DNA of 64,000 nt, from the NCBI RefSeq assembly GCF_934202705.1, contig NZ_CAKPYE010000003.1:62001-126000 (forward strand), read 5' to 3'. A model generated the notes under the pieces. The model did no database searches. It worked only from the letters and a program-made list of their open reading frames with translations, and was not told the DNA's origin. The DNA comes from an uncultured Limosilactobacillus sp. (GTDB lineage: Bacteria; Bacillota; Bacilli; Lactobacillales; Lactobacillaceae). Both the position numbers and the translations under genes were made by a program. Below are positions 28,145-36,929 of this stretch, piece after piece; within the stretch, counting starts at the first letter, position 1; every line of letters starts with the position of its first letter.

Positions 28145-28175
28145 ACCGCTTGGCTTTCGGGCCGAGCGGTTTTTC
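28145..28175 (+). terminator. Terminator of the candidate toxin transcript
   Basis: A 10-bp GC-rich stem (28145-28154 with 28161-28170, one wobble) with TTTTT after it. It lies beyond the antisense promoter, so the sense and antisense RNAs overlap. Confidence 0.75.
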
Positions 28176-28577
28176 TGTTCAATATACTATAATTTCAGCA
28201 GGATTAGTTGAATGAGCTAGCTACTTAGACAACTTATCCAGGTGAATATAAATCAGATGATACGTAACCCCCATTTACGAAGGTGAGTAAGAGCTAAAAA
28301 ATGATTAGATGAATAAGAACAGTCCAATTGACTACGGCTATTTGGACTTTAGCTCGTGTGCCTTTATTGTTCTAAAGTGCTTACTAATATAGTAAAAGAG
28401 ACTAACCTCAAAGGGCTAATCTCTTTTCAAACCATAAAGTCTTTCAAATTCACGATCGAGCGTGGTGAACTGCAGCTCCCTGCTCTCTTTTTGTATGCTA
28501 TGATACGAAAAAATTCAAATCAAAACTTTAAGTCGTTTTCTTGATGAAGTGACGACTTTTTATTTACTATTCGCTTT

Positions 28578-28766
28578 TTAGTCATTCCGCCAATGCTTAG
28601 CCAATCTAAGCATAGCTGGGTTGTACTTAACAGTTAATGTCACTTGCTTAGTAACGGTTGAACCATCTGGGAAGGTGATCAAAACATCTTCCGTGTAAGT
28701 TCCGGCATGTTGTGCATCAGCGTTGGCATAGTAATCTAAAATGCTGTTATACCGGTATTCCTGTTC
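28578..28766 (-). pseudogene. C-terminal remnant of a Rib-type surface protein
   Basis: An open frame of 62 residues with no start codon context, bounded upstream by a TAG (28767-28769). It reads DYYANADAQHAGTYTEDVLI followed by TFPDGSTVTKQVTLTVKY, which is the second half of a Rib/alpha-like repeat, then NPAMLRLAKHWRND and a stop. There is no wall anchor. It begins 18 bases after the guaA stop and lies in the same direction. It looks like the scrap of a deleted or recombined adhesin gene. Confidence 0.6.
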
Positions 28767-28783
28767 CTAGCGCAAAAGTCGAA

Positions 28784-30337
28784 TTATTCGTATTCAATCG
28801 TCGAAGGCGGCTTACTCGTGACATCGTAAAGGATTCGGTTAACGTGGTCGACTTCATTAACGATCCGCACGGAAATCTTTTGCAAGACATCCCATGGAAT
28901 CTTCGCAAAGTCAGCCGTCATTCCATCAATGGAAGTCACTGCCCGAATGGCAACGGCATAGTCGTACGTCCGACCATCACCCATGACACCAACGGAACGA
29001 ATTCCTGGTAACACTGTAAAGTATTGCCAGATCTTTTCGTCTAATCCAGCCTTTGCAATTTCTTCACGCAAAATGGCGTCGCTTTCGCGGACAATTGCTA
29101 ATTTGGCAGGCGTAATTTCGCCAATGACCCGGATCCCTAACCCAGGACCAGGGAACGGTTGTCGCCAGACTAACTCGTGCGGAATCCCCAATTTTTCACC
29201 GAGGGCCCGCGTTTCGTCCTTAAATAAGCTCCGTAATGGTTCAATCAGCTTGAAACCGAGCTTCTTGGGTAAGCCTCCCACATTGTGGTGGGATTTAATG
29301 GTTTGTGCGGTGTCCGTTCCGGATTCAATCACGTCGGTATAAAGCGTCCCTTGGGCCAAGAATTCTGCATCATCCATCTTTTTGGCTTCTTCATTGAAGA
29401 CTTCCACGAACTCTTTCCCGATAATCTTCCGCTTTTGTTCAGGATCAGTGACACCCTTTAATTTACCTAAGAATCGATCACTAGCATCGACTTTAATAAT
29501 GTTGACTCCAAGGTCACGGTTCAAAGCATTCATTACTTGATCCGCTTCGTTCTTCCGCAAGAGACCGTGATCAACAAAGATACACGTTAATTGGTCACCG
29601 ATCGCCTTATGGATCAAAACCGCTGTAACACTGGAGTCGACTCCACCAGATAACCCCAGAATGACTTTTTTATCGCCAACTTCTTCGCGAATTTTGTCGA
29701 CTTGCATGTCAATAAAGTCATCCATTGACCAATTGGCCTTGGCACCACAAACATTAAAGGCAAAATTCTTCAAAATATCTAAGCCATACTCTGTGTTGCG
29801 GACTTCCGTATGGAATTGTAGACCATATAATTTCCGCTCATCATCTGCCATCGCTGCAATCGGGCAGTTCTTACTGGTAGCGGTCACTGCAAAACCATCA
29901 GGCACTTTGGTAACCCGATCGCCGTGACTCATCCAGACATATTGCTTCTCCGGCAAGCCTTTGAACATCACTGCTTGACTATCCGTCACTTTGATGTCGG
30001 CCCGACCATATTCAGAATCATCAGCTGATTCAACCTTGCCACCTAAATCATAGGCCATCAATTGCATTCCATAACAAATTCCTAAAATTGGAATCCCCAA
30101 TTGATAAATCTCAGGATCAACTTTGAAAGCATCCTTTGCATACACGGAATTTGGTCCACCAGAGAAAATGATTCCCTTTGGATGCAATCTTTTGATTTCT
30201 GCAGCACTGACTTTATGTGACATTAACTCTGAGTAAATCCCAAAGTCCCGAATCCGACGGGTAATCAATTGGTTGTATTGACTACCAAAATCCAGTACCA
30301 AGATCTTGTCAAAAGCATCTAAATCGATGTTCGCCAC
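28784..30337 (-). CDS. guaA: GMP synthase (glutamine-hydrolysing)
   Basis: 517 residues from the GTG at 30337, eight bases after AAGGAG; the GTG three codons upstream overlaps the SD. Order of domains: GATase1 (VLDFGSQYNQLITRR; nucleophile Cys in LGICYGMQ; FHTEV), ATP-pyrophosphatase PP-loop (ILGLSGGVDSS near 230), and the C-terminal dimerisation domain (RQPFPGPGLGIRVIGE; ending PPSTIEYE). It converts XMP to GMP in purine synthesis. It has its own promoter (30376-30404). No purine riboswitch is visible in the 30-base leader. Confidence 0.97.
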   Translation of the reverse strand: MANIDLDAFDKILVLDFGSQYNQLITRRIRDFGIYSELMSHKVSAAEIKRLHPKGIIFSGGPNSVYAKDAFKVDPEIYQLGIPILGICYGMQLMAYDLGGKVESADDSEYGRADIKVTDSQAVMFKGLPEKQYVWMSHGDRVTKVPDGFAVTATSKNCPIAAMADDERKLYGLQFHTEVRNTEYGLDILKNFAFNVCGAKANWSMDDFIDMQVDKIREEVGDKKVILGLSGGVDSSVTAVLIHKAIGDQLTCIFVDHGLLRKNEADQVMNALNRDLGVNIIKVDASDRFLGKLKGVTDPEQKRKIIGKEFVEVFNEEAKKMDDAEFLAQGTLYTDVIESGTDTAQTIKSHHNVGGLPKKLGFKLIEPLRSLFKDETRALGEKLGIPHELVWRQPFPGPGLGIRVIGEITPAKLAIVRESDAILREEIAKAGLDEKIWQYFTVLPGIRSVGVMGDGRTYDYAVAIRAVTSIDGMTADFAKIPWDVLQKISVRIVNEVDHVNRILYDVTSKPPSTIEYE

Positions 30338-30375
30338 TTCGCCCACTCCTTTATTTTGAATTCAAACTTAAAACT

Positions 30376-30404
30376 ATTGTAAGGTGTTTACCTAAACGGG
30401 TCAA
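30376..30404 (-). promoter_or_regulatory. guaA promoter
   Basis: On minus TTGACC (30399-30404), 17-bp spacer, TACAAT (30376-30381). The predicted start leaves a leader of about 30 bases. Confidence 0.65.
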
Positions 30405-30463
30405 TATAGTTCGTCACGGTTACTGTCAATTACCGAAGATTTTCTAAAATTCGTTATCGCTGA

Positions 30464-30491
30464 CTGACCACCACTAAATTCTTGTTATAAT
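30464..30491 (+). promoter_or_regulatory. Promoter of the alarmone synthetase/two-component operon
   Basis: CTGACC (30464-30469), 16-bp spacer, TATAAT (30486-30491) with a TGT extended -10 just upstream. Confidence 0.6.
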
Positions 30492-30520
30492 GAATCCAAT
30501 TTGATAAGGGAATGATTTGC

Positions 30521-31132
30521 ATGAATATTTATCAGCAATATGAACCAACTTTGCACCAAGTAATGGACGATTTACTTGTCAGAATTGAACAATTAAATCA
30601 GACCGAACTTCAGCATCACCAACCGAAGCTCTATGAACATTTAATTAGTCGAATCAAAACACCATCCAGCATGGTAGAAAAATGCCAACGGAAAGGTTAC
30701 CCGGTAACCACCAAAGCAGCCTTACGCCAATGCAAAGATGCCATTGGCATTCGAATTGTCTGCAATTTTATTGATGACATTGATCGGTGTCTAACCCGCT
30801 TGCATCAAGCTGATTGGTGCCAAATTGTCAACGAAAAGGACTACATTACGAACGCCAAACCGAATGGTTACCGTAGCTATCACGTCATTCTTGACGTCAC
30901 GACTCCCTATCGCGATATTGACGGTCACCTTCCAGGCCATTACTTTGCTGAACTTCAGCTCCGGACCATTGCTATGGACTCGTGGGCGAGTCTGGAACAC
31001 GAAATGAAATACAAACACCACATTCATAATTCGGAACGCATTGGTAAAGAACTCAAACGGTGTGCTGATCAGCTCGCCTCTTGCGATGTTCAAATGCAAA
31101 CCATTCGACAATTGATTAACGAAAGTGATTAG
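30521..31132 (+). CDS. Small alarmone synthetase, RelA/SpoT-domain (p)ppGpp synthetase
   Basis: 203 residues from the ATG at 30521 (AAGGGA nine bases before; an in-frame ATG at 30512 abuts the SD). It is a stand-alone synthetase domain without hydrolase or TGS domains. Motifs are DAIGIRIVCNFIDDI, NAKPNGYRSYHVILD and AELQLRTIAMDSWASLEHEM, as in RelQ/RelP-type enzymes that make (p)ppGpp from GTP/GDP and ATP. Its stop codon is followed directly by the response regulator start, so alarmone synthesis and the two-component system share one mRNA. Confidence 0.88.
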   Translation: MNIYQQYEPTLHQVMDDLLVRIEQLNQTELQHHQPKLYEHLISRIKTPSSMVEKCQRKGYPVTTKAALRQCKDAIGIRIVCNFIDDIDRCLTRLHQADWCQIVNEKDYITNAKPNGYRSYHVILDVTTPYRDIDGHLPGHYFAELQLRTIAMDSWASLEHEMKYKHHIHNSERIGKELKRCADQLASCDVQMQTIRQLINESD

Positions 31133-31141
31133 GTGATAATG

Positions 31142-31816
31142 ATGCAAATTTTACTAGCAGAAGATGAAGCACAGCTAGCGCGGGTCTTAATCATGGCCAT
31201 GCAAAACGCTGGCTATACTGTGGATCATGCCCATAATGGTCAGGAAGCCGTTGACCTGGCCAAGGCGAATGCCTATGACGTAATTATTTTGGATATTATG
31301 ATGCCGGTTAAAACCGGATTAGAAGCTTTGCAAGAGATTCGTCAAACTGGTGACCGCACCTACGTCATGATGCTGACCGCCATGGCCGAAGTGGACGATA
31401 AAGTCGCTGGCTTGGACGCAGGGGCCGATGATTATATGACGAAACCATTTTCACTTAAAGAACTCCTGGCCCGCTTACGGTCATTAGAGCGACGCAACGA
31501 GGGACTCGATCAAGACGTCCTTAAATTTGGTGACTTCACCGTCGATACGAATCAGCAAACCCTCACCAGTCATAATTCAATTAGTCTCTCCAGTAAGGAA
31601 GCACGTCTCTTGCAGTATTTAATTTTAAATGCTCATAAAAAGCTATCGGTTGATGACTTGCTTAATCATACCTGGGACGACGATGATGAAAGTGCTGATC
31701 ATGAAGACGTGTGGTTTACCATTTCCTACCTGCGTCAAAAACTCCAATCAGTTGGTTCCCGAGTTAGCATTACTGGTGAAAAGGCCGGCCCCTTTACAAT
31801 TATCGAGCCAAGCTAA
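31142..31816 (+). CDS. OmpR/PhoB-family response regulator
   Basis: 224 residues from the ATG at 31142; ATG 31139 and GTG 31133 are alternatives, and AGGTGAT provides the SD. Receiver domain with acidic pocket Glu7-Asp8, phospho-acceptor Asp51 (ILDIMMP), and Lys in DDYMTKPF. A winged-helix DNA-binding domain follows (about 125-222; KEARLLQYLILNAHKKLS). It is cotranscribed with the alarmone synthetase upstream and the histidine kinase 12 bases downstream. Its target genes are unknown. Confidence 0.92.
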   Translation: MQILLAEDEAQLARVLIMAMQNAGYTVDHAHNGQEAVDLAKANAYDVIILDIMMPVKTGLEALQEIRQTGDRTYVMMLTAMAEVDDKVAGLDAGADDYMTKPFSLKELLARLRSLERRNEGLDQDVLKFGDFTVDTNQQTLTSHNSISLSSKEARLLQYLILNAHKKLSVDDLLNHTWDDDDESADHEDVWFTISYLRQKLQSVGSRVSITGEKAGPFTIIEPS

Positions 31817-31828
31817 AGGAGGGGTTTC

Positions 31829-33079
31829 ATGATTCGCCATTTTCAAAGAAAATTTATTGTCGTTTCGACTTGTGCCCTCGTCCTCGTCTTAGTTACCATC
31901 ATTGGCAGCATTACTTCAATTGCTTTCTACCGTTCACAAAACGAAGTCAACACCGTTCTAACAATGTTAATTCAAAATGACGGCCAGTTGCCAAGCAAAA
32001 ATATTCAGCAACCAACTAATGGCTTCCTGGGCTCCCGCTTTTCCCGAGAGGGACTGTATCAGTATCGCTATTTTAGTGCTGAATTACCAACTAATCACGA
32101 TCCGATCAAGATTAACAGTCAGCATATTTTAACGGTCTCTCCAAAAGCAATTCAGCAACTTGCCAAACAAGTAATTAAACGGTCAAGTAATCATGGCACC
32201 GTCCGTTATCAAGGCATTCGCTATGCCTACCAAATCAAGCGACGTTCTCAAGCCACCCAAGTGGTATTCCTCGACGAAACCCTATTAATGTCAGAAACGC
32301 GTGAAATTCTCCACGTTAGTATCATGCTTGGGTTAATTTGTCTCATCTTGTATACCGTGATTCTCATTGCTTTTTCCAAGCGCGCGATCAAGCCCATTAT
32401 AGAAGCTGAACAACGGCAACGGGAATTCATCACGAATGCCGGACATGAATTAAAAACTCCCCTCACCGTGATTTCTGCTAACACCGAAATGCAAGAACTA
32501 ACCACTGGTGAAGATGAATGGACTAAAAGCAATCAGGAACAAGTTACTAGATTAACTAAATTAATTAACAATTTAATCTCGCTAGCGCGCTTAGAAGAAC
32601 AGCCAACGTTTGAAATTACCGCTCTCAACGCTAGTAAAATCGTCCAGCAGGTCGCGGAAAGTTTCAAGAGTGTGACGATGAAGGATGGACATCAACTACA
32701 AATTCACGTTCAATCTGGACTAATGATTCAAGGCGAAATGACCAGATTTGAAGAACTAATCAACATCTTGCTTGATAATGCCAATAAATATTGTGACCCC
32801 AATGGAACCATCAAATTACGCCTCCGTAAAAGCAAACGGGCCAAGGATGTCACCCTAACCGTTGCCAATTCCTATGCTCACGGTCAAAATATCAACTATC
32901 GAAAGTTTTTCGACCGTTTCTACCGCGCCGATACCGCTCACCATATCACTCAGCAAAGCGGTTTTGGGATTGGATTGTCAATGGCGCAGCGAATTGTAAC
33001 TCTCTTTCACGGTAAGATCAAAGCGCAATATCAGAATGGCATGATTAGCTTTCAAATCACATTACGAAGCGCAAATTAA
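31829..33079 (+). CDS. Sensor histidine kinase
   Basis: 416 residues; AAAGGAGGGG precedes the ATG. Two membrane segments (about 10-33 and 162-182) enclose an extracytoplasmic sensor region of about 125 residues with no known domain that I recognise. The HisKA H-box is FITNAGHELKTPLT with His206. The HATPase domain has NILLDNANKY (N box) and GFGIGLSMAQ (G box). Partner of the adjacent response regulator. The stimulus cannot be read from the sequence; the gene set suggests a stress or envelope cue tied to (p)ppGpp. Confidence 0.92.
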   Translation: MIRHFQRKFIVVSTCALVLVLVTIIGSITSIAFYRSQNEVNTVLTMLIQNDGQLPSKNIQQPTNGFLGSRFSREGLYQYRYFSAELPTNHDPIKINSQHILTVSPKAIQQLAKQVIKRSSNHGTVRYQGIRYAYQIKRRSQATQVVFLDETLLMSETREILHVSIMLGLICLILYTVILIAFSKRAIKPIIEAEQRQREFITNAGHELKTPLTVISANTEMQELTTGEDEWTKSNQEQVTRLTKLINNLISLARLEEQPTFEITALNASKIVQQVAESFKSVTMKDGHQLQIHVQSGLMIQGEMTRFEELINILLDNANKYCDPNGTIKLRLRKSKRAKDVTLTVANSYAHGQNINYRKFFDRFYRADTAHHITQQSGFGIGLSMAQRIVTLFHGKIKAQYQNGMISFQITLRSAN

Positions 33080-33085
33080 AAAATT

Positions 33086-33110
33086 GGCTGGCGATAACGC
33101 CAGCCTGTTT
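33086..33110. terminator. Bidirectional terminator between the histidine kinase and coaA
   Basis: A perfect 8-bp GC stem (GGCTGGCG with CGCCAGCC) with TGTTTT on plus and AATTTTTT on minus. Confidence 0.8.
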
Positions 33111-34033
33111 TAGTCTTCCCGTAAGTAAATCCGATCAATTTTATGATGATGGGTCTTATGCAAGATGATGTCCGCTCGATTACGCGTTGGTAAAATATAA
33201 TCACGTAGATTAGGAAGGTCCACGTCATCCCATACTTGACGCGCCATTGCAAACGCCTCTTCATGGGGACGCTTTGTGTATGGATAATAATAGTTATCCG
33301 GATTTTGAAACGCCGTCGACAATAAAAGGCCAAATCGTTCTAAATACCATTGCTTCACTAGTTCAGCATCCGCATCAACGTAAATCGAGCAGTCAAAAAA
33401 GTCACTGACGTACAGTCGTTGCGTCGTCGGCAACTGCAGGACATTAATCCCCTCCACAATCAAAATATCCGGTTCCCGAATGATTTGAGGCCGATCCGGC
33501 ATAATATCATACGTATTATGCGAATAGGTTGGAGCAACCACTTCATCCGCTCCCGCTTTCACGTCATTGAGAAAGGTTAACAACCGTTCCATATCGTACG
33601 ATTCTGGAAAACCTTTGCGCGCCATTAACCCGCGCTTTTTTAATTCAGCATTGGAATATAAAAAACCATCCGTAGTAATCAACTCAACTCGCTGGTCAGG
33701 CATTAAACGGTTCAGCAAGATTTGCAGCAAACGCGCGGTCGTACTTTTACCAACCGCTACTGATCCAGCAATGCCGATAATATACGGAATCCGCCGTGAC
33801 GGCTTCTTCAAAAACGTGAGCCGCTGCAACTGCATCTGAATATAATTTTGGTATTGGAGTTGTAATAATTTAATCAAAGGCAGGTAAACTTCCTGAACAT
33901 CATTAATGGAAATTTGGTCGTTTAGTGACTTAATTGCATCCAAATTTTCCTGTGTGAGCATGACACGTTCGCTTGGAAAAAAGCTATGCCAAGTTTTCCG
34001 ATCGAATTGATCATAATTGAGCCATTCATCCAT
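33110..34033 (-). CDS. coaA: Pantothenate kinase type I
   Basis: 307 residues from the ATG at 34033 (CGAGGAAA upstream); the upstream seven codons from 34054 lack an SD. P-loop GIAGSVAVGKST (about 87-98). The type I family motifs LITTDGFLYSN, RKGFPESYD, VEGINVLQ and PYTKRPHEEA are all present. It catalyses the first committed step of coenzyme A synthesis, pantothenate to 4'-phosphopantothenate, and is usually feedback-inhibited by CoA. Confidence 0.96.
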   Translation of the reverse strand: MDEWLNYDQFDRKTWHSFFPSERVMLTQENLDAIKSLNDQISINDVQEVYLPLIKLLQLQYQNYIQMQLQRLTFLKKPSRRIPYIIGIAGSVAVGKSTTARLLQILLNRLMPDQRVELITTDGFLYSNAELKKRGLMARKGFPESYDMERLLTFLNDVKAGADEVVAPTYSHNTYDIMPDRPQIIREPDILIVEGINVLQLPTTQRLYVSDFFDCSIYVDADAELVKQWYLERFGLLLSTAFQNPDNYYYPYTKRPHEEAFAMARQVWDDVDLPNLRDYILPTRNRADIILHKTHHHKIDRIYLRED

Positions 34034-34154
34034 GCTATTATTTCCTCGAATCATTAAATTAATAGGTCTATTTTACCATTAATCTGCTTTTTAAGGCGAG
34101 ATTTGCTTTTTGGGCGGGTTTTCGTTAGAATGTGAGCAATTTAGGAGGGATATT

Positions 34155-34700
34155 GTGACACTTACTGCCCAAACCGTCAGTCGCCACTTGACTGACTACG
34201 AGCAAATCAAACAACTCTATCATGATGCTTTTCCAGTCGATGAACAAGTCAAATGGTCATGGCTCGTGCATAAAGCCAATTCTAAGCACGGTGAATTTTT
34301 AGCTTACTATGACCACAATCAGCTGGTTGGCTTTAGCTACTTAATTCACCATCAGCAACTCGACTTCCTGTTCTTTTTAGCGGTGGACCCGAAGCTTCAC
34401 TCGCAAGGGTATGGTGGCCAAATTTTAGATTGGCTGAATGCTAAACGGCCAGCAATCCCACTGGTCTTGGATGCCGAACCGCTTAATGATGATGCCACAA
34501 ACGCAGAGCAACGGCGACGGCGGTTAAAATTCTACCAAAAACACGGTTTCCAAGATAGTCATTATCAAGTGACCGAAGATGGTTTAACCTACACCATTTT
34601 AGCCAACCAGCCCTTCCAATTGAAAGATCTTGAAGCAGCCTATCGGTGGTTTTTCCGTCCATTTAACTATCGCCACCAACTAGCTTTTCATCAACTATAA
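34155..34700 (+). CDS. GNAT-family N-acetyltransferase
   Basis: 181 residues from the GTG at 34155, which follows AGGAGGGATATT; the ORF opens further upstream at a TTG with no SD. The acetyl-CoA-binding segment LFFLAVDPKLHSQGYGGQIL (about 72-91) and the FYQKHGF segment (about 133-139) are GNAT hallmarks. The extended C-terminus (about 25 residues, RWFFRPFNYRH) is not typical. The acceptor is unknown. Confidence 0.8.
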   Translation: MTLTAQTVSRHLTDYEQIKQLYHDAFPVDEQVKWSWLVHKANSKHGEFLAYYDHNQLVGFSYLIHHQQLDFLFFLAVDPKLHSQGYGGQILDWLNAKRPAIPLVLDAEPLNDDATNAEQRRRRLKFYQKHGFQDSHYQVTEDGLTYTILANQPFQLKDLEAAYRWFFRPFNYRHQLAFHQL

Positions 34701-34704
34701 ACTA

Positions 34705-34741
34705 ATTAACCCTCGTGATGATTGTCATCACGAGGGTTAAT
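34705..34741. terminator. 17-bp perfect hairpin between convergent genes
   Basis: Arms 34705-34721 and 34725-34741 pair perfectly around TTG. Flanks are A/T-rich but without a long T-run, so it is a likely but not classic terminator for both the GNAT and LTA synthase genes. Confidence 0.6.
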
Positions 34742-34745
34742 TGAT

Positions 34746-36836
34746 TTATTGCGGAAATTTACGGTGCGAACTATTTTCTAGTTCAGGCGCATCGGTGGAG
34801 TAGTCATCCAGAGTGGCTTTCCCGCCATTTTGTGAACGAACACTATTTTTCCGTTTCTTATCGGTCTTTAACTTCTTCAAGGCCTTCTTCATGTTGTAAG
34901 AATATTCTTTCTTGTTGACTTTCTTAAAGCCAGGTAAATTGTAGAACCGGAGTAAATCACCGTTCATGACCTTATCAGACAATCCAAGATCCGTGGTAAC
35001 CCACTTTTGAATTTTATCAACGGTGCTTTGCTGACGAGCAGATAAATGCTTAATCTGCTTACCACTCTTGGTATTGTAGTAATCGCCATTGTATTTCGTA
35101 TACTTTGGCGTGACCCAATCACCATTCCGGAATGGCACAATCTGCTTATTTTGCTTAGAAAGCAGGTCTTGACCAAATTGGATATACTTATTTGAACTAA
35201 TGCCAAGCAAGTCTTCCAAGGTTGGCAAAACATCAATTTCCCCGCCATAGGTGTGATTAATGCCCCCTTGTAAACCATCCATATTAATCATAAATGGTAC
35301 CTTTTGGAACATTGCCAAGTCATAATTATTCACCGAACTCTTGCCAGAAAGCTTGGCAATCGCTGGCTGGTGATTATTGGAAATTCCGTAGTGGTCTCCA
35401 TATAAAACCAAAACACTATTTTTCCGTAAACCGGTCTTATCAAGATAATTAAGCAGTTCACCAACTGACTGGTCTAAGTAGTGAGCCGTTTGAACATACG
35501 GATCAACCGTATCATCACCCGTCTTAAGAGCATCAATGGACTTGTTCTTCTTATCTAATAAGTATGGATAATGGTTTGTAACCGTAATTAATTTCGCATA
35601 GAACGGTTGTGGCAACTGATCTAGGTAGTTAACTGAATCCTTTAAGAAGATCTTATCCTTCATACCATACCCGATTTCACCATTCTTAGTCTTTGGATAA
35701 TACTCTTTGCTGAAGAAATAATCATAACCAAAGGACTTATAAGCATTATCACGATTCCAAAAGCTCGGCACGTCACCGTGGAAAGAGGCGGTCGTATAGC
35801 CCAGTTTTTGATGGAGTAAGGCGGGTGCTGACTGAAACGTGTTAGTTGTTCCATCAGTAACCATTGCTGACCCTTCAGGCAGACCAAATAATGAATTTTC
35901 CAACATCATTTCAGCATCCGCCGTTTTTCCTTGACCAACCTGATGGAAGAAGTTGTCAAAGGATAGGGTATTATTAGCATGATAGAGCTTATTCAGGTTC
36001 GGGGTAACTTCTTGTCCGTTGACCTTATAATCAATTAAAAACTGCTGGAAACTTTCCAGGTGAATAATAATAATGTTTTTGCCCTTGGCCTTACCGTAAT
36101 ATTGCATATTCGGTGCCGCATAGTTTTTCTTAATCCACCGTTGAACGGGTGCCATGTCTTTTTGGTTAGCTTGGGCCTTAATTGCGCTATTATGCGTGGT
36201 TTTAACCCCATCATAAATCGTATATGCTTCCAGGCCCAGGTACTTTACGATGTAATTGTTATCGAACGTCCGCGTTAATAATTGACTGCGGTTGCCTTCT
36301 GCCATCCCCAGGTTGGCACCAAAAAGCGCCAAACCAATCACTGTAATGGTGGCCGCATAGCGGATTTTAAAATATCGCATATCCACACGAATCACGTGAA
36401 AAAGCAGGATCAAAACGATGACTAACACATCCAGGTAAACGCAAAAGTCACTTGGCCGCATAATACCCAGCAAACTTTTGCCGAGATTATTGGAAGTCGC
36501 TCCGCTCCCCTTAATGACGTTAAAGGTAATAAAGTCAGAAAACTCTCGATAATATAAAATGTTTGCAAATAGCCAGGTTGAAAGTAAAAAGTTAATGATG
36601 CTCATTAACCAATAGGAAAGTCGCCCCTTGAAATAAAGCGCAATGCCTAGAAAAACAATGGCTGTTGGCAGGGTGTTAAAAGCTAGTAAAAACTCTTGGA
36701 CGCCACCCTTAACCCCGAGGTTAAACTTAGTCTGGTACGCCCAGTAACTTTTGACTGCAAATAACAGTACTGAAAATATAAAGAAGCCTAATTTAGTATT
36801 CAGGCCGCGTCTTATCTTTGCCAACGCAGTGTTCAT
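34746..36836 (-). CDS. ltaS: Lipoteichoic acid synthase-family protein (LtaS)
   Basis: 696 residues from the ATG at 36836 (GGAGGAAGAG upstream); an upstream ATG at 36878 is possible. Five membrane helices (about 10-190) precede an extracellular sulfatase-fold domain. It shows the substrate/metal motifs HLESFQ, the catalytic Thr in GQGKTADAEMM, SFHGDVPSFWNRD and YGDHYGISNN. LtaS polymerises glycerol-phosphate from phosphatidylglycerol onto the glycolipid anchor. The C-terminal Lys-rich tail is longer than in staphylococcal LtaS. Paralogue identity (LTA synthase versus primase) is not decided by sequence. Confidence 0.9.
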   Translation of the reverse strand: MNTALAKIRRGLNTKLGFFIFSVLLFAVKSYWAYQTKFNLGVKGGVQEFLLAFNTLPTAIVFLGIALYFKGRLSYWLMSIINFLLSTWLFANILYYREFSDFITFNVIKGSGATSNNLGKSLLGIMRPSDFCVYLDVLVIVLILLFHVIRVDMRYFKIRYAATITVIGLALFGANLGMAEGNRSQLLTRTFDNNYIVKYLGLEAYTIYDGVKTTHNSAIKAQANQKDMAPVQRWIKKNYAAPNMQYYGKAKGKNIIIIHLESFQQFLIDYKVNGQEVTPNLNKLYHANNTLSFDNFFHQVGQGKTADAEMMLENSLFGLPEGSAMVTDGTTNTFQSAPALLHQKLGYTTASFHGDVPSFWNRDNAYKSFGYDYFFSKEYYPKTKNGEIGYGMKDKIFLKDSVNYLDQLPQPFYAKLITVTNHYPYLLDKKNKSIDALKTGDDTVDPYVQTAHYLDQSVGELLNYLDKTGLRKNSVLVLYGDHYGISNNHQPAIAKLSGKSSVNNYDLAMFQKVPFMINMDGLQGGINHTYGGEIDVLPTLEDLLGISSNKYIQFGQDLLSKQNKQIVPFRNGDWVTPKYTKYNGDYYNTKSGKQIKHLSARQQSTVDKIQKWVTTDLGLSDKVMNGDLLRFYNLPGFKKVNKKEYSYNMKKALKKLKTDKKRKNSVRSQNGGKATLDDYSTDAPELENSSHRKFPQ

Positions 36837-36929
36837 TGATGCTCTTCCTCCATCATCTTTTTCAACATTTACCATCATACCCTAAAATGATGGATGCGCA
36901 ACGCCCATTATTTGGTCTTTGCGAAAAGT

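Larger units (their letters stand above)
27437..28577. other. Gene-poor 1.1-kb region with decayed coding remnants, hairpins and the candidate toxin-antitoxin locus
   Basis: No full-length gene is present. On the minus strand, 27509-27709 encodes a 66-residue ORF (SNDIVLASKMEGSMKITPAQ segment), and the overlapping frame upstream encodes LLIAILGLLAFMELMNDLIAEFNG, which together look like a frameshifted small gene that I cannot name. Besides the toxin-antitoxin candidate, terminator-like hairpins occur at about 28395-28430 (AAAAGAGA/TCTCTTTT arms) and 28528-28562 (AAGTCG/CGACTT arms). The short ORF at 28356-28544 has no SD or family match and looks spurious. Confidence 0.5.

Noticed and set aside
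28356..28544. 62-codon plus-strand ORF in the gene-poor region
   Set aside because: No ribosome binding site, no family resemblance, and it spans a terminator-like hairpin; most likely spurious.
28712..29011. 99-codon plus ORF overlapping the guaA end
   Set aside because: Antisense shadow of guaA and of the Rib remnant; codon use follows the real genes.
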